The notes below the pieces were generated by a model. It was not told the DNA's origin. It saw nothing but the letters and a program-made list of their open reading frames with translations, and did not search any database. DNA of 64,000 nucleotides from Armatimonadota bacterium (lineage in GTDB: Bacteria > Armatimonadota > JAAZEB01): assembly GCA_012512265.1 (NCBI GenBank), contig JAAZEM010000090.1:1-64000 (forward strand), read 5' to 3'. This document shows, piece by piece, positions 61,379 to 64,000 of the stretch. The translations under genes were made by a program, and so were the position numbers. How positions within the stretch are numbered: the first letter of the stretch is position 1; the number at the start of each line of letters is the position of its first letter.

Positions 61379-62065
61379 ATGGAGACCCACATTCAACTGA
61401 AGAGAGTGACGCGGCTCTTCCAGAAGCCTGGCGAGACGATCCGCGCCCTGGATGGCGTTGACCTGGCGATCCCCCGTGGAAGCTGGAGCGTCATCGTCGG
61501 TGTTTCTGGCTCCGGCAAGAGCACCCTGCTCAGCCTGGTCGGAGGCCTGGACCGCGCCACAGAAGGCGAGGTACTGGTGGACGGGCGCGATCTGAGCCTT
61601 CTCAGCTCGGACGAGCTGGCCGAGTACCGGCGCACCCAGGTCGGTTTCGTCTTCCAGTCGTTCAGCCTCATCCCCACCTTCACGGCGCTCGAGAATGTCT
61701 GCCTGCCCTTCATTCCGTACAAGAGCGCCCGCCGCGAGGCGGAGCAGAAGGCGTGGGAGATGCTGGAGAAGGTGGGAATGGCGAGCCGCGCCAACCACCT
61801 GCCGGGCGAGATGAGCGGGGGCGAGCAGCAGCGTGTTGCCATTGCCCGCGCGTTAGTGAACGACCCGGCGCTCCTCCTGGCGGATGAGCCGACGGGGGAG
61901 CTGGACAGGGCGACTGGCGAGAAGGTGCTGGATCTCCTGCGCCACCTGCACGAGGAGCGGGGCGTGACGATTCTGATGACGAGCCACGACCCAAGCATCG
62001 CCGAACAGGCGCCGCGACTGATCCATCTGGAAGATGGGCGCGTCACCGCCTGCGTGACGCGGTGA
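61379..62065 (+). CDS. LolD/MacB-type ABC transporter ATP-binding protein
   Basis: 228-aa ATPase: Walker A GVSGSGKSTLLSLVGG, Q-loop VGFVFQSFSLIPTFTALENV, signature MSGGEQQRVAIARALV, Walker B LLLADEPTGELD and switch His in MTSHDPS. It pairs with the FtsX-type permease encoded immediately upstream. A secreted protein gene starts 15 bp downstream, so the three form an operon. Confidence 0.92.
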   Translation: METHIQLKRVTRLFQKPGETIRALDGVDLAIPRGSWSVIVGVSGSGKSTLLSLVGGLDRATEGEVLVDGRDLSLLSSDELAEYRRTQVGFVFQSFSLIPTFTALENVCLPFIPYKSARREAEQKAWEMLEKVGMASRANHLPGEMSGGEQQRVAIARALVNDPALLLADEPTGELDRATGEKVLDLLRHLHEERGVTILMTSHDPSIAEQAPRLIHLEDGRVTACVTR

Positions 62066-62080
62066 GAGAAGGAGAGAGGA

Positions 62081-62884
62081 ATGCTGCGGAAAGCGATACG
62101 CCGTGGGATCCCTGGCATCGTGGGCTTGCTGCTCCTCGGAGCTATCGTCTCGGCCAATGCGGCGCCCAAGATGCGCATTGTCGCCTACATCAACGTGACG
62201 AGCGGCTGCCAGGAGGAAACGGTCAAGCGGCTGAAGGCCTTCCAGGCGAAGCACAGCAAGGATGTCCACCTGGAGATCATCGATTTCGGCAGCGAGGAAG
62301 GCTTCGCGCGCTGGCGCGCCGACGGCTTCCACTGCCAGGAGATTCTGATCAACGGCAGCGACCAGTTCCGAATCGGCAGTGGGCCCACGGCGCGTGTCGT
62401 CGCCTTTCGGATGCCCGAGGGCGTGCGCTGGACCTTCGCCGATCTGGATGCCGTGCTCGCGCAAGAGCTGAAGGCTCCTGGTAGCTCGGCGATCACCGAT
62501 GAGGAGGCACGGAAGCTGGCGCAGCGCGTGCCGATCTCCTCCCGGCAGGGAAAGTGGAAGGGCCAGTCGGTCGGCGAAGTCGTCGTCGGCGCTCAGGTTG
62601 TCTTTCGCTACCGCAGCACGCTCGATGGGAAGTCTCCCCTGAAGCGTGCCCAGGAGTCCGCCGCGATGCTCAAGCGTCTCTATGCCGACGGGCTTTCTTC
62701 AGAGGAGATTCGAGTCCGGCGGGGTAACGTGGGTAACGCGCCCGTGGGAGTGATTCTCGCGCGCGGCGAGTCTATCGCGCAGGTTACGAAACCAGAGGCG
62801 GATCTCATGAAGCGCCCCCCCGCGGCGGCGGCACAGAACTGGGCACTCAACCTGCGCGAGGCGCTCCGTACCCTCGGACGCTGA
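62081..62884 (+). CDS. Secreted thioredoxin-like protein of unknown function
   Basis: 267-aa protein. A signal peptide (GIVGLLLLGAIVSANAAP) is followed by a probable thioredoxin-like beta-alpha-beta unit, RIVAYINVTSGCQEETVKRL, with a single Cys at the expected active-site position, and LEIIDFGSEEGFARW. The C-terminal half (VVFRYRSTLDGKSPLKRAQE, then GVILARGESIAQVTKPEADL, ending NWALNLREALRTL) resembles the small soluble domain seen N-terminal to some mechanosensitive channels; this likeness is low confidence. AGGAGAGAGG precedes ATG 62081. Co-transcription with the Cys-rich FtsX permease suggests a periplasmic partner in thiol or metal traffic (inference). Confidence 0.65.
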   Translation: MLRKAIRRGIPGIVGLLLLGAIVSANAAPKMRIVAYINVTSGCQEETVKRLKAFQAKHSKDVHLEIIDFGSEEGFARWRADGFHCQEILINGSDQFRIGSGPTARVVAFRMPEGVRWTFADLDAVLAQELKAPGSSAITDEEARKLAQRVPISSRQGKWKGQSVGEVVVGAQVVFRYRSTLDGKSPLKRAQESAAMLKRLYADGLSSEEIRVRRGNVGNAPVGVILARGESIAQVTKPEADLMKRPPAAAAQNWALNLREALRTLGR

Positions 62885-62902
62885 CGGCCGGGCGCCTCGC
62901 GC

Positions 62903-63673
62903 TCACGCAGCGAAGATCTCCTCCTCGCTGGTCAGATAGGCGTGGATCTTCCGTAGCGCTGCTTTGTGGATCTGGCACACGCGTGCCTCCGTCCGATCGA
63001 TGATGCGGCCAATCTCCTTGAGCGTCAGGTCCTCATAGTAGTAGAGGGTGATCACCAAGCGCTCATCCGGGCCCAGCCGGTCGATCGCACGCGCGAGGGC
63101 CTCCTTGCGCGTCAGGGCATCGATGCTGTCGGCAGGGTTGGGACTGCCGGGATGGGGCACGATATCCAGGAGGGTCACGGCATCATCATCGCCGGTCGCC
63201 CTCGGATCATCGAGCGAGAGCATACCGCCCAGCTGGACCTCCGCCAGGACCCCTTGCACGCGCTCCGTATCCATGTTCATCGCCTCCGCAATCTCCTCGG
63301 GCATCGCATCCCGCCCCAGGGAGGCGGTCAGCTGGGCACGCACGCTCTCCACCCGATTGGCGGCCCGACGAGTGACGCGAGGAACCCAATCCATCTCCCG
63401 GATTCCATCAATCACGGCGCCCCGGATGCGCGTGCGCGCATACGCCTCGAACTGCTCATACCGCTCGTAGTCGCACTTCTCGATGGCGTCGATCAAGCCG
63501 ATGATGGCATGCGTGAGGAGGTCATCATGATCCATGTACGACATGGGGCTGATGTTCATCCGGTCAACGATGTGCTTTACCAGCGGCGTGTAGGCGAGGA
63601 TGAGCGCCTCACGGGCTTCGGCGTCCCCGTGGAGCTTGAACCTTCGCCATAGCTCGCCGTAGTCTTTGCGCAT
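62903..63673 (-). CDS. FliA/WhiG-type RNA polymerase sigma factor
   Basis: 256-aa sigma70-family protein of the sigma28 group. Region 2 is LVKHIVDRMNIS, then THAIIGLIDAIEKCDYERYE and YARTRIRGAVIDGIREMDWV; region 3 follows; region 4 is LGPDERLVITLYYYEDLTLK, then IGRIIDRTEARVCQIHKAA. GLIDAI and IRGAxxDxxRxxDWVPR are FliA hallmarks. No flagellar structural genes are visible, so it may serve motility or another regulon. ATG 63673 is chosen with GGAGG upstream; an earlier start at 63703 is also open. The upstream gene on the same strand is cut by the window edge. Confidence 0.9.
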   Translation of the reverse strand: MRKDYGELWRRFKLHGDAEAREALILAYTPLVKHIVDRMNISPMSYMDHDDLLTHAIIGLIDAIEKCDYERYEQFEAYARTRIRGAVIDGIREMDWVPRVTRRAANRVESVRAQLTASLGRDAMPEEIAEAMNMDTERVQGVLAEVQLGGMLSLDDPRATGDDDAVTLLDIVPHPGSPNPADSIDALTRKEALARAIDRLGPDERLVITLYYYEDLTLKEIGRIIDRTEARVCQIHKAALRKIHAYLTSEEEIFAA

Positions 63674-63774
63674 CTCCCCCTCCAAAGCCTCGCGGCCTCC
63701 CAAAGAGCCGCCAGGTAGCCATCACCCGAGCGTTCCCGAGGTGAGAGACCTCACTCCGGGCACCCTCTCGGATG

Positions 63775-64000
63775 CTACTCGCCATCCTGCACGCCCTCTT
63801 CGCTGGGTTCCTCCGAACACTCTTCCGAGCACTCCTCAGGTAGGCAGTCCAGATCAAACGCCGCCGCGAGCCCCCGGTTGAGTCCCCACACCGCCAGAAA
63901 GGCGATTGCCGCCTTGGCACTCGCCACCAAAGGATCCTCGCCGTTCAGAAGCGGCGGCAGGCTGACTGCCAGCAACGCCACCACGCTCAGGACGACGCCC
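63775..64000 (-). CDS. Membrane protein with acidic, Cys-containing repeat tail, 5' end missing
   Basis: Open from the window edge to 63775, at least 74 codons. It has two hydrophobic helices (VVLSVVALLAVSLPPLL and AKAAIAFLAVWGLNRGLAA), then a tail dominated by Glu, Cys and Ser (CLPEECSEECSEEPSEEGVQ). The internal EECSEECSEEPSEE repeat is unusual and may bind metal or give disulfides. The likely true start is outside the window. It lies 102 bp upstream of the sigma gene on the same strand, probably the same transcription unit. Family not recognised. Confidence 0.55.
   Translation of the reverse strand, partial: GVVLSVVALLAVSLPPLLNGEDPLVASAKAAIAFLAVWGLNRGLAAAFDLDCLPEECSEECSEEPSEEGVQDGE

Overview
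The window is 64 kb of GC-rich chromosomal DNA from an uncultured-type diderm bacterium. An outer membrane is implied by a YjbH-like beta-barrel, a zinc-linked outer-membrane protein and lipoproteins. An H-X9-DG prepilin-like gene, a giant M28/FtsX fusion beside an OPT-like transporter, and a FucI-like/DUF4432/amidohydrolase sugar operon together point to Armatimonadota or a PVC-related lineage. This placement is an inference; there is no rRNA or universal marker to confirm it. Promoters look like ordinary sigma70 sites, nearly all with 17-bp spacers.

Layout. (1) 1-7442: an envelope polysaccharide module with a WecA/MraY-type transferase (cut by the window edge), SDR epimerase, YjbH-like barrel, lipoprotein, phosphohexomutase with unusual loops, and sugar-phosphate nucleotidylyltransferase. 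(2) 8172-9170: a NusG paralogue behind a strong promoter and a long hairpin-rich leader. (3) 9372-18518: an aldo/keto reductase converging on a minus-strand sugar operon (FGGY kinase, FucI-like isomerase, unknown protein, DUF4432 mutarotase-like protein, amidohydrolase, class II aldolase-like protein). (4) 18731-23905: cyclase-family hydrolase, creatininase-family protein, DUF362 protein, L,D-transpeptidase. (5) 24147-27976, minus strand: two NifX/NifB-like proteins, two MinD-type ATPases with inserted ferredoxin domains, DUF5320-like small proteins and a PadR regulator. (6) 28048-32762: a zinc-import operon behind a perfect consensus promoter. (7) 32915-33682: an in-frame chimera of a BtpA N-terminus and an alcohol dehydrogenase C-terminus. 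(8) 33893-39955: a receiver-GAF-SpoIIE phosphatase, a hairpin-rich intergenic region, a CNNM/TlyC-type protein, tRNA-Ser(CGA) and a receiver-GAF-HD-GYP protein.

(9) 40694-51943 is the most distinctive region: a 1771-aa protein combining a PA domain, a catalytically degraded M28 peptidase fold split by a membrane hairpin, and a MacB/FtsX permease, followed by an OPT-like transporter, a frameshifted H-X9-DG gene, a two-repeat soluble protein, a PqqD-like protein, a minimal FtsX permease and a LolD-type ATPase. I infer an uncharacterised peptide or lipopeptide handling and export system. (10) 52225-64000: zinc-ribbon/TPR protein, ferritin, HAD phosphatase, an IMP dehydrogenase of strikingly eukaryotic type, a YkgJ-like protein, M24 peptidase, Gfo/Idh/MocA oxidoreductase, a second FtsX/ABC pair with a secreted thioredoxin-like protein, a FliA-type sigma factor and a cut-off membrane protein.

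I saw no insertion sequence, CRISPR array, rRNA or prophage. Two genes carry apparent frameshifts and one is a chimera, so assembly error should be excluded before these are interpreted biologically.
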